Source of the DNA: Ahaetulla prasina
Lineage: Eukaryota > Chordata > Lepidosauria > Squamata > Colubridae
Direction of reading: 5' to 3'
Length of the DNA: 64,000 nucleotides
Assembly (NCBI RefSeq): GCF_028640845.1
Contig: NC_080540.1
Coordinates: forward strand, 137,482,420-137,546,419
Under the pieces are notes generated by a model that saw only the letters and a list, made by a program, of their open reading frames with translations, did no database searches and was not told where the DNA came from. Shown in pieces: positions 1-9,991 of this stretch. Position numbers and translations under genes: made by a program. Every line of letters starts with the position of its first letter. Position 1 is the first letter of the stretch.

Positions 1-417
1 TACAGGCAAAGACTTAAAACCACAAAACCAACAATTAAATCAGTGAAGATCTGGATGGAGGAGTCAAAATTAAAGCTGCAGGTCTGCTTTGACTGCACTG
101 ATTGGAACATTTTTGAAGATACCTCTATAGACCTGGATGAACTCACAGATACTGTAACATCATATGTCAGCTTTTGTGAAGACCTATATGTACTGACAAA
201 GAACTTGCGAATATACAGTAACAACAAACCTTGGTTCACACCTAAACTTAAGCAGGTACATCATTCCAAAGAGGAAGCCTACAGGAAAGGTGATAACATG
301 CTGTACAATCAGGCCAGAAATGTACTAACAAGGGAGATCAGAGCAGCAAAAAGAAGCTACTCTGAAAAACTAAAGAATCAGTTTTCAGCAAATGAACCAG
401 CAAACATCTATATTATA
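1..417 (+). mobile_element. CR1/L3-type LINE fragment, internal part of ORF2
   Basis: An open frame from about 43 to 420 translates to a segment with NKPWFTPKLK and a lysine/arginine-rich helix ending near KRSYSEKLKNQF. In non-LTR retrotransposons this is the linker between endonuclease and reverse transcriptase. The same segment recurs at about 50,725-51,060 within a longer copy in this window, which fixes its identity as the same LINE family. The frame opens with GTG rather than ATG, so it is not a gene start. The copy enters from the left window edge and breaks off at an ATCT microsatellite before any RT motif. It is a dead fragment. Confidence 0.75.
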
Positions 418-420
418 TAA

Positions 421-424
421 ATAC

Positions 425-471
<47 letters not shown>

Positions 472-498
472 CATCCATCCATCCATCCATCCATCTAT
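421..498. repeat. (ATCT)n / (ATCC)n microsatellite
   Basis: Tetranucleotide runs of ATCT followed by ATCC directly abut the end of the LINE fragment. Confidence 0.95.
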
Positions 499-545
499 TA
501 TATAAATATTATATAGCTAAGCAAGTTAGTTATATGAGTTTTATT

Positions 546-701
546 ACTTTTAGGACTTTTTTGCAACAGTTGTTAAGCAAATCACTGAAGTCGTTAAGTG
601 AACCATGTGGTCATTAAGCAAATCTGTTTTCCCCCATTGACTTTGTAAGCCAGCTGGGAAGATTGGAAATGGCAATTGATGACATGATCTCAGAGCATTG
701 C

Positions 702-748
<47 letters not shown>

Positions 749-882
749 CTTGATCACATGACCGTGAGGATGCTGCAATGGTTATAAGTGTGAGGACTGT
801 TATAAGTCCTTTTTTCCAGCCTTGTTGTAACTTAGAACAGTCGTTAAATGAAGGGTGGTAGATCAAGGACTACCTACCTGTT
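546..882 (+). mobile_element. TA-flanked MITE (family A), interrupted by (CA)n
   Basis: This non-coding repeat shares blocks such as GTTAAGTGAA and ATCACATGACC with copies at 32.6, 38.3, 39.0, 46.3, 57.1 and 61.6 kb. Its end reads AAGGACTACCTAC, matching the terminal repeat of better copies (CAGGTAGTCC at one end, GGACTACCTG at the other, flanked by TA). A (CA)n run at 702-747 lies inside. The TA flanks suggest a Tc1/mariner or pogo-type non-autonomous element; this is inference because no transposase is present. Confidence 0.6.
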
Positions 883-887
883 TCCCC

Positions 888-1112
888 CAAAATAAGATCC
901 AGCTAGAAAATAAGCCCTAGCATGATTTTTCAGGATGCTCGTAATTTAAGTCCTATCTCAACAATAAGCCAGTTAAGAACGTCAGCCAGATGGATGCATT
1001 TAGTACCGTATTTCCCCAAAAATGAGACCTAACTGGAAAATAACCGCTAATGAATCTTTTGGGGCAAAAAAATAATATAAGACCCAGACTTATTTTCAGG
1101 GAAACACGGGTA
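888..1112. mobile_element. Pair of short MITE-like repeats with GTTTCCCC...GGGGAAAC-type ends
   Basis: Two adjacent copies begin with TGTTTCCCCCAAAATAAG-like (888) and CGTATTTCCCCAAAAATGAG-like (1006) ends. The second closes with TTATTTTCAGGGAAACACG near 1110 and is flanked by TA. The inverted ends and TA flank suggest a small TA-targeting DNA transposon derivative. There is no coding capacity. Confidence 0.5.
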
Positions 1113-1280
1113 TATGCCTTTCTCTCTTTGAAAACTATTCTCGCTACCACTCAGCTTGAGGAGTGACAATTAATGTAGCCCTGCCATTAACCCCTTACCC
1201 CCACCACCGCTGTTGGCGTAACTTCTGTACATAAACAAAGAAAATGTCTACGGAGATTCTCTCATCCAGATCATGGTTGT

Positions 1281-1600
1281 CCCAAAGGTGTTTTTTTTTT
1301 CAAGAGGCAACTGGACTTTCTGGTTTTTCTTTGAAGACATTTCACTCCTCATTCAAGAAGCTTCTTCAGCTCTGACTGGATGATGGGGAATGGAAGGATT
1401 TATAGTCCTTGCACACAGCTGGTCATTAACAACCCACTAAAAGAATGCAAATGACCAGCTGTCTGCAAGGAGTATAAATCCTTCCATTCCCCACCATCCA
1501 GTCAGAGCTGAAGAAGCTTCTTGAATGAGGAGCAAAATGTCTTCAAAGAAAACCCAGAAAGTCCAGTTGCCTCTTGGGGAAAAAAAAAAGCATCTTTGGG
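1281..1600. repeat. Large foldback (inverted repeat) with two hammerhead-like motifs, Penelope-LTR-like
   Basis: Arms of about 147-151 bp (1281-1427 and 1450-1600) are reverse complements around a loop of about 22 bp. Each arm carries the order CTGAAGA, short hairpin, GAAA-like box, TGTC. In the left arm (minus strand) these are at 1363-1369, then 1340-1343 (GAAA) and 1336-1339. In the right arm (plus strand) they are at 1508-1514, then 1534-1537 (AAAA, mutated) and 1538-1541. The order resembles hammerhead ribozyme cores described in Penelope-like retroelement LTRs. Assignment to Penelope is by analogy with the coding copy at 3.6-4.8 kb. Confidence 0.55.
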
Positions 1601-1729
1601 ATAAACAAGGAAACCAAGGTGAATAGTTTGCTGTCCTCCTCTCCTTAGCCAAGTAGCCAACTGCAGAAATACGTTGTTGTTTTTTTACTTGTATTTGATA
1701 GTCTATTTCTAGTAAGTAACCCTTTAGGT

Positions 1730-1864
1730 CAGGGGTGTCAAACTCGTGGCCCGCAGGCCAGATGCGTCATGTGCTGGCTCCACCCCTGCCTGGTTTAGTG
1801 AAGGGGAGGAAAGTCCGAATACGTCACATGATGCTGCCATGATGATGCAAGTTTGACCTCACTG
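1730..1864. mobile_element. hAT-type MITE (CAGGGGTGTCAAAC family)
   Basis: The left end is CAGGGGTGTCAAACTC and the right end is a degraded GTTTGACCTCACTG. It is flanked by 8-bp near-identical duplications (CTTTAGGT at 1722-1729, TTTTAGGT at 1865-1872), the hAT signature. It has the same ends as the 7466-8273 element. Confidence 0.75.
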
Positions 1865-1872
1865 TTTTAGGT

Positions 1873-2660
1873 GTTATATTGGGAGTGGGGGGCAAATACA
1901 TACCTTCCCAGGGCTCTAAATTGATCACAGCTTCTTTTCTTTAAACTACTCACTATTTGTTTTTGAGGATCTCTCTGACTCCTTTCTACCAGATTTTTCA
2001 TGATCTTCCCTTTCTCTCGGTTCAGTCACTTGTGCCCATGTAACTGTTTTGTACGTGATCCGTATGCATTCTCTGTATATGACTATATGTAATTCTATTG
2101 GGTTCACTTTTATATTTAATCCACATTCATTCAGCCTCCCTTTGTGCTTCAGCTTTTACCCCCTCCCCCCCACATACCTCTCAAGCACCCGATTCCCACT
2201 GCATTTAATTTACTTTTATGTCCCGTCCCCCCCGCCCGCCCTTATACTCTCCTCTCACTTCTGTATAACTAAATGGGCAAAAGCGCATTCTTTTACACAG
2301 CCATTTTCACTTCTTTCAGCATTCATTCATTCCTCACAGCTAGCCTCCTGCTACCTTTCTAAAGCATTTACACATCTTAAAAATTTGACAACTTCAAACT
2401 ACCCGTAATAAACGCTCTACTCACAAACGTTCATTTATTGCTTGGATTGTTCACCATTTTTCGATCACACAGAACTGTTCGCATTTCCCCTTCAAAACAC
2501 AATTACTACTTTTGATCTACTAATTTGCAGATCCATATTTCACCTTGCTTCGTATAAGCTCACATTCCTTGCCAATTGCTTGGCTTCTCAGCCAACAATA
2601 TTGCACCATTTGCATTATAAAAAGATGCATCCATTTACATTGCTGATCAACAAATCCTTA
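1873..2660. other. Pyrimidine-rich non-coding stretch, no gene recognised
   Basis: The + strand is C/T-rich here. Open frames in this stretch are low-complexity and resemble no family I know. Parts could be antisense LINE sequence continuous with the repeat at 2,670-3,250, but I cannot show it. Confidence 0.4.
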
Positions 2661-2669
2661 AACCTTATT

Positions 2670-3250
2670 TATTTTATTTATTTATTTATTAAATTTTTAT
2701 ACCGCTCTTCTCCCAAGGGACTCAGGGCGGTGTACAGCCAAAAATAAAAACATAGAAAATATACAATTAAAACAACAATTTAAAACCAATCATATTAGAA
2801 AAATGGCCAATTAAAAGATTTAAAATTTAAAAATTACAGACCCTAAAATGATAAAACCCCGGTTAAAAGATTTAAGAGTATTTAAAAATATTAAAAATAT
2901 TAAGCCAGTCCCGCTTGAATAAATAAACATAAACATTTCTTATGTAATTATTCACATCTGAGCCACATCCTTATGCAATTATCTATAAATACTTCTTTGT
3001 CCTTACTCCCTACTCGGTAAGTTTCAAACTTTTTGGTTAGAATTCCACCTATTGTCACATATGCTTTCCTCCCATCATATACTCTTTTTATTACATTAAG
3101 CAACCTATTTTCACATCCACTTTTATACACAGGTTCCATAATTCAAGGCTATGCTCTTTATCATGTGCTTTCTCCTTTTTTATATTTTAATCACTTGAAT
3201 TTTATTTTTAAAATTCAGAGTTTTAAAATGATTGTATATGTCTTTTAATT
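2670..3250 (-). mobile_element. Decayed LINE, minus orientation, with RT-like fragment
   Basis: An ATTT-rich tail at 2670-2698 precedes a CCGCTCTTCTCCC segment typical of reptile LINE/SINE 3' ends. Between 2948 and 3139 the minus strand reads a 63-codon segment including NRLLNVIKRVYDGRKAYV, which resembles the region just before the conserved RVGVRQGC block of non-LTR reverse transcriptases. The clade is not assignable. There is no complete RT motif and the frame is broken on both sides. Confidence 0.4.
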
Positions 3251-3458
3251 TTGAACTCGGAAATGCCCAGAGTTGATTAAAAGTGGGCAGCTATATAAAT
3301 GTTTAAATAAATAAATAAATAAAATTGAACAAATCTGCATTAAACTATTTCTCACCTAGATACATTTCTCAATAAACTGCCGAAGAGCAAAATGTTGGCC
3401 CACACATTCCCACCTGGGCAGAAAGCTCCATTGCATTCCTGTGGTCATCAGCTGCAAC

Positions 3459-3461
<3 letters not shown>

Positions 3462-3552
<91 letters not shown>
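3462..3552. repeat. (TA)n microsatellite, about 45 units
   Basis: An uninterrupted TA run. It abuts the 3' end of the minus-strand Penelope-like element, so it may have grown from that element's tail. Apparent poly-IYIY reading frames here are artefacts. Confidence 0.95.
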
Positions 3553-3557
<5 letters not shown>

Positions 3558-3638
3558 TTCTGAGGTTTTCACGGGTGTTTGTATATAGGTCTTTGGTTGT
3601 TCGGGTTTTCTCCTGTGTAAAATTGGAAGTGTCTTGGC

Positions 3639-3672
3639 GACGTTTCGACGAAGTCTCATTCGTCATCTTCAG
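3639..3672 (-). ncRNA. Hammerhead-ribozyme-like motif in Penelope 3' region
   Basis: On the minus strand: CTGAAGA (3666-3672, the CUGANGA box), one spacer base, a 6-bp hairpin (GACGAA at 3659-3664 with TTCGTC at 3647-3652, loop TGAGAC), GAAA (3643-3646) and CGTC (3639-3642), which supplies a GUC cleavage triplet. All invariant boxes are present. The ACGT before the cleavage site is self-complementary, as expected for minimal stem III forms that act as dimers. Hammerhead motifs in Penelope-like elements are known. The spacer base between core and stem II is unusual, so activity is uncertain. Confidence 0.55.
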
Positions 3673-3725
3673 GCTTCAGCTTCGTGCTTCTGGGAGCAAT
3701 GTGTGATCGCAGCTGTTTCTTCCTT

Positions 3726-4497
3726 TTAACTGCTAGTGGGGGTTTGAACTGATTGGGTGGGAGCTTGGCTGTGCTCTGATTGGATGGGGGTTTTCTGTGC
3801 TCTGATTGGCTGGGGTGTGTCCTGTGTTGGTGGGGGCTTGGTTGTGCTCAGTCTAGTCTGTGCTGCAGGGGGATTTGAGCTGGTGAGCTGCATAGCTGTT
3901 GTTTGGCTTTGTGGTCGTGCTACATCTTCATAGTGGGTGTCAGTCTGCTGCATGAATGGATTGGAGGGGTTTGAAATGGCTAATGTTGCAGCTGCGGTCT
4001 GGCTTCTGGTCCTTGGTCGTGCTTCATGATCAGTGTGGGTTTGGGTCTGCTTTCTGGGTGGATGTGCGGTGGTGACATCCTGTGTGGACCTTGTGAGTGT
4101 GGGTCTGGTGTCATTCCTCGTGTTAGGGACTCGTTTGTCAATAAGGGCGGGTTTCCAAATGGAGGTGTCATCTCGTTTGTTCATGCTGTGTGGGCATTTT
4201 TCTATCTCAATGGCTTCTCTGATTATTCTGTTGTTAAAGTGTTCAGTTTTGGCGATAGTTCTGGTCTTTTTAAAGTCAATATCATGTCCTGTGACTTTAA
4301 AGTGTTGGACCAGGGAAGAAGTTGGTTCCTCTTTTTTGAATGAGTTCTTGTGTTCTTCAATGCGTGCACTTATTCTTCTGTTGGTTTGTCCAATGTATGT
4401 GGTGGGGCAGGCGGTGCATGGGATTTCATATACTCCTTGATTTTCTAACTCAATTTTGTCTTTGGGGTTTCTTAGGATGGTGGATATTTTCTGTTTG
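3726..4497 (-). pseudogene. Penelope-like GIY-YIG endonuclease domain and C-terminal tail
   Basis: The frame is open for about 257 codons on the minus strand. The endonuclease signature is visible as GVY (4428-4436) and YIG (4389-4397), separated by a CxxC pair typical of Penelope endonucleases. It is followed by QTNRRISARIEEH, a TEHFNNRIIREAIEIEK block with the expected acidic residue, and then a 150-residue low-complexity tail rich in P, T and Q. Upstream, the frame that carries the RT C-terminus (GTTDRISKILHKHNIKTAF) is shifted relative to the endonuclease frame near 4485-4500, so the element is broken by a small indel there. No start codon belongs to this segment. The domain itself looks intact, but the truncated RT means it is not autonomous. 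Confidence 0.8.
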
Positions 4498-4838
4498 TGC
4501 AGAATGCTGTCTTGATGTTGTGTTTGTGGAGGATCTTGCTGATTCTGTCTGTGGTGCCTTTTATATATGGGAGGAGGGCTGTGCCGTTTTCTTGTTCTCT
4601 GTCTTGGATTTTAGTGGGGGGTTCTTTTTGGATTAGCTTGGTAATCTTATTTCTTTGGAATCCATTGGATGTTAGTACGTTAGTGAGAGTGTCTAGTTCG
4701 GGTTTTAGGTGTTGTTCATCTGCTAAGCATTTTGTTCTGGAGATGAGTGTCTTGGCTACGGAGTTGATCTGTGCTGGGTGGTGGTGTGAGAGTGCGTGCA
4801 GATAGCGGTTTGTGTGTGTTTTCTTCTGGTAGAAGAAT

Positions 4839-4986
4839 GTATATATATATGTTTATATATTTATTTATATATAAAAATGTATATATATATATATATACAT
4901 TTATATCCCCACTCAGGTCTTCTCCGAAGACTCAGACTTCCGAAGACTCCGAAGACTCAGGGCGGCTTAAAGTGTATATACACTTT
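4839..4986. repeat. TA-rich microsatellite and LINE/SINE 3'-end-like segment
   Basis: Two (TA)n runs (4839-4862, 4879-4898) are followed by TTTATATCCCCACTCAGG and repeated GAAGACTC units. The latter resemble the 3' ends of reptile CR1-like elements seen elsewhere in the window (2700, 18,490). Confidence 0.55.
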
Positions 4987-5395
4987 GACCAAGAAAACTA
5001 TTTGCATAAGCATTTTATTTCTTCAATTAAGAACACCAGAGCAAAGGCAATGCCCTGCTGAATCATCCAGTCCAGCAACCAGTTCCATGGTGGCCAACTA
5101 ACTCTGTAAGGAAGCCCACTATTCTCCCAAGGCCATCAGGGCTACTTGCCATAGGTAACCCAAGGCTTCCAACATTCCCTCCGCTTCAGTTCCATCCCAA
5201 ATAATGTCATCACTTTTATTATTAATCCCATTTGCTCTTCTTGAAGCTCCTTGTTTTAACTTGTATGTATATATTTTAAAATTTCCATCAAAATTGCTCT
5301 GTTTTCTCTTTTCATCTCAATCCTCTCTTGCTTGCTCTCTTTGCACAGTCTTTCTGTATACATTATACAACTATTTCCCTCATTTTTATAGCAGT
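4987..5395. other. No gene recognised
   Basis: AT-rich, non-coding sequence lying between repeats. Short open frames have no recognisable motif. Confidence 0.4.
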
Positions 5396-5840
5396 TAGAA
5401 TAGAATAGAATTCTTTATTGGCCAAGAGTGATAGGACACACAAGGAATTTGTCTTAGGTGTACTCTCAGTGTACATAAGGAGAATAAAATACATTAATCA
5501 AGAATAAAAAGATATAACATTGTTAGTCAAGGTTACTAATAAGCTATCAAATTGTACTAGGAAACAAATTAAAAACAATATAATTGAAAGATACAAGCAA
5601 CATGGTTATAGTAATAAGTGGGAAGTGATAGATACTAGTAAGGAAGAGGGGAATAATAGTAATACCGTTTTAGTAAATTATTTGACAGTGTTGTAGGAAT
5701 TAGTTGTTAAGCAGAGTGATGGCATTTGGGAAAGCTGTCCTTGTGTCTAGTTGTTTTGGTGTGCAGTGCTCTATAGCGTCTTTTTGATGGTAGAAGTTGA
5801 AACAATTTATGTCCAGGATGTGAAGGGTCTATAGATATGC
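5396..5840 (-). mobile_element. L3-type LINE 3' end, minus orientation
   Basis: It begins with a short AATAG run, then the reverse complement of the family's terminal block (TTCTTTATTGGCCAAG and ACAAGGAATTTGTCTT). It continues into sequence matching the reverse complement of the ORF2 C-terminus and 3' UTR of the copy at 50.7-52.9 kb, for example the segment near 5800 corresponding to CATCCTGGACA. Confidence 0.8.
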
Positions 5841-6410
5841 TTGTTATCTGCATTTTACCTCACCCATAGGTTCTTTTACTTCATCCTTTCATCAATAATT
5901 CTTTTTCATGCTTCCCATGAGCATAACTCAACACATTTCTATGGCAGTCTGAAACATAAGTCTTTTTCATTCTCTCCCAAGCCTCTTCATCATCCTCTTT
6001 ATTTATGCCTACTTTTTGCTCATTCTGTTGAAAGATTAATCTGTCCTCTAATTTTTTTTAAATGCAGAACTCATATTTTTTTCAGCAGTCACTCTTTTTT
6101 CCTTTTCTTGTCTTGTCTTGCCTTGTTTTGTCTTCCATGTCCATAATTTCTCAATTATTCTCCATAAATTCTTGAGACCGTTAAAAAAAAAAAGGAATGT
6201 CTTCCATTCAGGTTTCCAGGATGCAGAGCTATTCCATCTGTCCCTTCTCAGTTGGAATTTATATCTGAAGAAAAAATTGAAGAAGTGTAGAAAAAACACA
6301 GGTAGGTTATAAATGGAAGTCTGCACCATCTTTGTCTCTCCTTGCCATCAGCATTTCCTGGCTGAAGCAGACAATACCTTAAAGCAAAGGTAGCATTAGT
6401 TGATAGTTGC
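5841..6410. other. No gene recognised; T-rich spacer
   Basis: Pyrimidine-rich sequence with a TCTTG/CCTTG run around 6103-6132. The open frames on both strands lack any domain. Confidence 0.4.
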
Positions 6411-6418
6411 AGTAAAAT

Positions 6419-6858
6419 CAGGGGTGGGCTGCTAGGGGTTTGCAGGGGTTTGGGAGAACCTCTATCTAAGTTTCTGTGTAGTTCAGAGAACCCCCAAATC
6501 CCACTCCTGGCTGGCCCTGCCCACCCCGCCCCACCAAGGAGTCCCCACGCAGCCCGTTTTGGATGCAGTTAAGTGCAGGGCGTACGTGGAAGCTTAGGAA
6601 GGGCGAAAAACAGGCCTACCGGAATTTCGGGAAGGCCAGAAACAGGCCCGTTTCCTGTCTCCAGAGGGCTTCTGGAGCCTGGAGAGGCCATTTTTACCTT
6701 CCTGGAGGCTCAAGAAAAGCCTCTGGAGCCCAGGGAGGCCACAAACGCTTCCACTCACCATGGTGCAGGAGGTCGACTAGGCCATGCCCACCATGGCCAT
6801 GCCCATCCAGCAACCGGGCAAATAACCCCTTGCTAAAAAAATTTGAAGCCCACCCCTG
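6419..6858. mobile_element. hAT-type non-autonomous transposon, 440 bp
   Basis: The ends are CAGGGGTGGGCTG and AAGCCCACCCCTG, inverted. Identical 8-bp target-site duplications AGTAAAAT lie at 6411-6418 and 6859-6866. The interior is GC-rich and non-coding. Confidence 0.85.
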
Positions 6859-7465
6859 AGTAAAATGCCTGGTTAAAGAAGGAGAACTATTTTTCCAAAG
6901 ATATATTCTTTGTCACATATAACATTTCAGACTATTTGGTCTTTGTTCATTGCCTAAGAATCAGAGCTTTCAGTAAAAGCAGGAGAGGTTTTGGGCCCAA
7001 ATGATCTCTTCCAAAAGCAGCCAAAGGACTATTTAGAAATAAAAAATGCTTTAAAAGCAACTGTTTGGCAACAGGAAAATTAATTGTGGACATATATTAA
7101 ATTCCTTGAAAATTTCCTGTCTCCTGGAGTCAGATCAAAAAGAATTTATTGGCTAAGAGTGGCAATGGCGTCTTAGGAAAACCCACATGTATATTTTGGA
7201 GACTTTTTTTTTATCATAGCTTCTTTTTTTCCCTGATTGTCAGCATCCAAGTCTACCGGTACAGCTAAAAGTAGTAATATAAATCCATTTATTTGGCTTT
7301 TGTGCAGTGTTGTTGACAAAGTGCTGCTCTTTAATTGGATAGAAGTGGTGGGCTCTGATTTCTATTTATTCTTAAAGATGAACGAAACCATGGTGCTATT
7401 TCCTCACTTAACCTGTAAGGTTATTTTGAGGAATCATTCCAAATAAGAATTTTATACTTCTAGGA

Positions 7466-8273
7466 CAGGGGTGTCAAAGTCAAGGCCCGCAGGTCAGATC
7501 TGGCTCACGGGGTGCTTAAATCTGTCCAGTAGGGCCTCTGGAATTAGCAGAGGACCAGCCTGTGGTGCATCTGGTGGCCCGTTTTTTGCCTAGATGGCCT
7601 CCTGCAGCACTTTGCCAGCCAAAACAGGGTGCAAGGGGTGTGCCCCAGGGGTGAAATGTAAATTTTTTTTACTACCGGTTCTGTGGGCGTTCCTTGGTGG
7701 GGGTGGGGTAATGTGACTGGGTGGGCGTGGCCAACTTTTTTTTTAACTTTTAAAAGCATTTTTTCTACAACCCCTTCGGCTGAAGAGGTTGTAGAAAAAA
7801 TGCTTTTAAAAGCCTCTGATGATCAGGCAACTCAGCTGGAATCGCCAGAGGAGCCCTTTAAAAGCATTTTTTTTACAGCCAATTTGGCCGAAGTGGTGCT
7901 AGAAAAAATGCTTTTAAAATGTTCTGACGATCCCAGCTGAGCCGCGCAATCATCAGAGGCTTTTTTTTTTTACTTTTAAAAGCATTTTTTCGGCCAAAGA
8001 AAAAAATGCTTTTAAAAGTTAAAAAAAAAGTCTCTGATGATCACGCAGCTCAGCTGGACATGGTGGGAGGGCAGGGATTTTTGCTACTGGTTCTCCGAAC
8101 CACCCACCGCCATTGCTACCGGATTCGGCGATCCGGTCAGAACCGGGAGCATTTCACTCCTGGTGTGTCCCATTTTGGCTGGCAAAGTGCTGCAGGAGGC
8201 ATCCATCCCGTCTACCCTGCCCCTCATGGCCGGCCCTCAGAGAACTACAATACAATCCAGTTTGACACCCCTG
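7466..8273. mobile_element. hAT-type MITE (CAGGGGTGTCAAA family) hosting a second hAT element
   Basis: The ends are CAGGGGTGTCAAAGTC and CAGTTTGACACCCCTG, with perfect 8-bp duplications TTCTAGGA at 7458-7465 and 8274-8281. About 290 bp belong to this element; the remainder is the nested insertion at 7646-8162. It has the same ends as the element at 1730-1864. Confidence 0.88.
7646..8162. mobile_element. hAT-type non-autonomous transposon nested in another hAT
   Basis: The ends are CAGGGGTGAAATG and CATTTCACTCCTG, flanked by GTGTGCCC (7638-7645) and GTGTGTCC (8163-8170), 7 of 8 identical. The interior contains several inverted blocks around CTTTTAAAAGCATTTTTT, giving strong foldback potential. 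A relative lies at about 16,169-16,711. Confidence 0.82.
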
Positions 8274-8281
8274 TTCTAGGA

Positions 8282-9930
8282 GAATGAATTTTTTAAAAAA
8301 TGATTGTTTTTGGTTTAATCCAGTTTCCAGTGGCTACTCACCTTCTGGTTTCTAGTTACAGCTGGGAAAAGATAGGCAGGGAAGGGGGAAAAAAGTCCTG
8401 AGGAAATCGGGAAGTGGCTGAGATTTATTTCTCACAAGCAGAAGTGGAGGAAGGCCGGGGTAACAATGATATCTCCATTGCACCACAGCAGGCTGCAGGG
8501 GGAGGTCTTGAATGACTAAACGATAATTAGGGTCTCCTCCTAAAATCATCATTATTATCAGTGTGGAGAAATAGGTGCCTTGGGAAAGGCCTAGCCTAAC
8601 CTGGTTATCTATTAATAACTAATCAATTTAGCTATTTAAGTAGAGGAACATTGAATTATGTCAACCCACATCATCAGTCTGAAGTAACACAACTCAAATA
8701 GCACAAGTTTGCCATCTCGTCTGCTGTTTCTGAGATCTAAGCCAAAAAGCAGGGGGGGGGGAATCAGAGTAGGCTTTTCTGAGTGGGAGTTAATGTGTGG
8801 GACATGGAAAAAAAGGACATCTTTAGAGGATTTCTGCTTGAATATTATTTGTACCCGAGTATTTATATTTTTATTCTTTCCTCCATCAGATGTTCTTGGA
8901 TTACGTATTATACTTTAAATATAGTTTAAAAAATAGGATAAAAAAATACATAATCATAAATATCAGTACATTTTAAATATAGATGAAAGCAGCACCCTGG
9001 AAAGTAAAGACAAAGGCCTGTGTTTAAATACATCTTTCACCTGAGAAATTTCTGTTTTGTACTCAAAAAAATATTTGTTACCAGGCATATCTTGGGGAGG
9101 GAGTTCCCCAGATTGGTTGCCAAAGCAGAAAATTCTCTCTTTTTCTTTATTTGGCATCTGTCTTCCTTCTGAAATGTATAGTTTCTCATCTGGTTGATGT
9201 GAACAAAGGTGTTCCTGTAAGAATATAATTGTTGAGCCATGTACGTAAATGCCCAACTTGAATTGGGTTGGACATAAGCCAGAAACAAGTAAATCCTTAT
9301 CAGTTTCAAAGCAACAGGAATGATACATTCCCAGAAATTTATCCTGGTTAAAATATTCCTTGCTATGCTTCCAGACCACCTGCAAGGACAGCTTTATGTG
9401 GTAATCTAAAATAGAAGATTATTGGGGAAGGGATAATCAGTAGCTAAATTGTCCAAAGAATAATATAATCGAAAGTAAACTTTTTGTCACCGAGATTAGT
9501 TGGGTTTTTAGTAGCAATCCATGAACTCTGAGTATGATGGTGCATATTATTATTCAAATTAATCTACTCTTTACTAATAGGAATCACTCACACCTTAAAA
9601 AGCCCAGGTAATATGACATTTTGTAGACAAGGACGCATACATTGATAAGAGAAAGGTAACCCGCATAACTGGTCAGTTAACAGATACTGTAATTCTTTAT
9701 GCATCTCTAAAATATGAATTTGTCACAATTGATTTAAAGGCAGTGGTGCTTGCATTTCTACCAAGACTTTACCTTTTAATTGCTTGCTCATTTCATCATA
9801 AGTGAACACACTGAAGCTATTACTTTAAAAGTCTACAATTTTGCAGTTTATCAAATATTTATTAAGGAAGCAGAGGAAGTAATATCTATAGCACTGCCTC
9901 CCCAATGGGTGGGAGAAGTATTTACATACA
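8282..9930. other. Apparently single-copy non-coding stretch with one 140-codon ORF
   Basis: I recognise no repeat or gene. The longest frame (8963-9385, minus) encodes 140 residues with no motif I know. It contains a cysteine/histidine-bearing segment (LCSHQPDE) but no family signature, promoter or splice context. It is probably a chance frame or a highly decayed element. Confidence 0.4.
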
Positions 9931-9935
9931 TAGGG

Positions 9936-9952
9936 GTGTGTGTGTGTGTGTG

Positions 9953-9989
<37 letters not shown>
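9936..9989. repeat. (GT)n(GA)n compound microsatellite
   Basis: A TG run (about 9936-9953) is followed directly by an AG run to 9989. Confidence 0.95.

Positions 9990-9991
<2 letters not shown>

Larger units (their letters stand above)
3553..4838 (-). mobile_element. Penelope-like retroelement, 3' portion (5'-truncated)
   Basis: Read on the minus strand, the element carries the C-terminal RT region (KTLISRTKCL followed by NGFQRNKITKLI), then a GIY-YIG endonuclease, a proline/threonine/glutamine-rich C-terminal tail, a stop at 3726-3728, and a 3' non-coding part with a hammerhead-like motif at 3639-3672. The catalytic palm of the reverse transcriptase is absent: the copy is cut off by TA-rich sequence near 4840. 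RT plus GIY-YIG is diagnostic of endonuclease-bearing Penelope-like elements. Such elements prime at nicks made by their own endonuclease and are unrelated to LTR or LINE endonuclease systems. Confidence 0.85.

Noticed and set aside
3369..3706. Three overlapping ORFs rich in IYIYIY
   Set aside because: They are translations of the (TA)n microsatellite.
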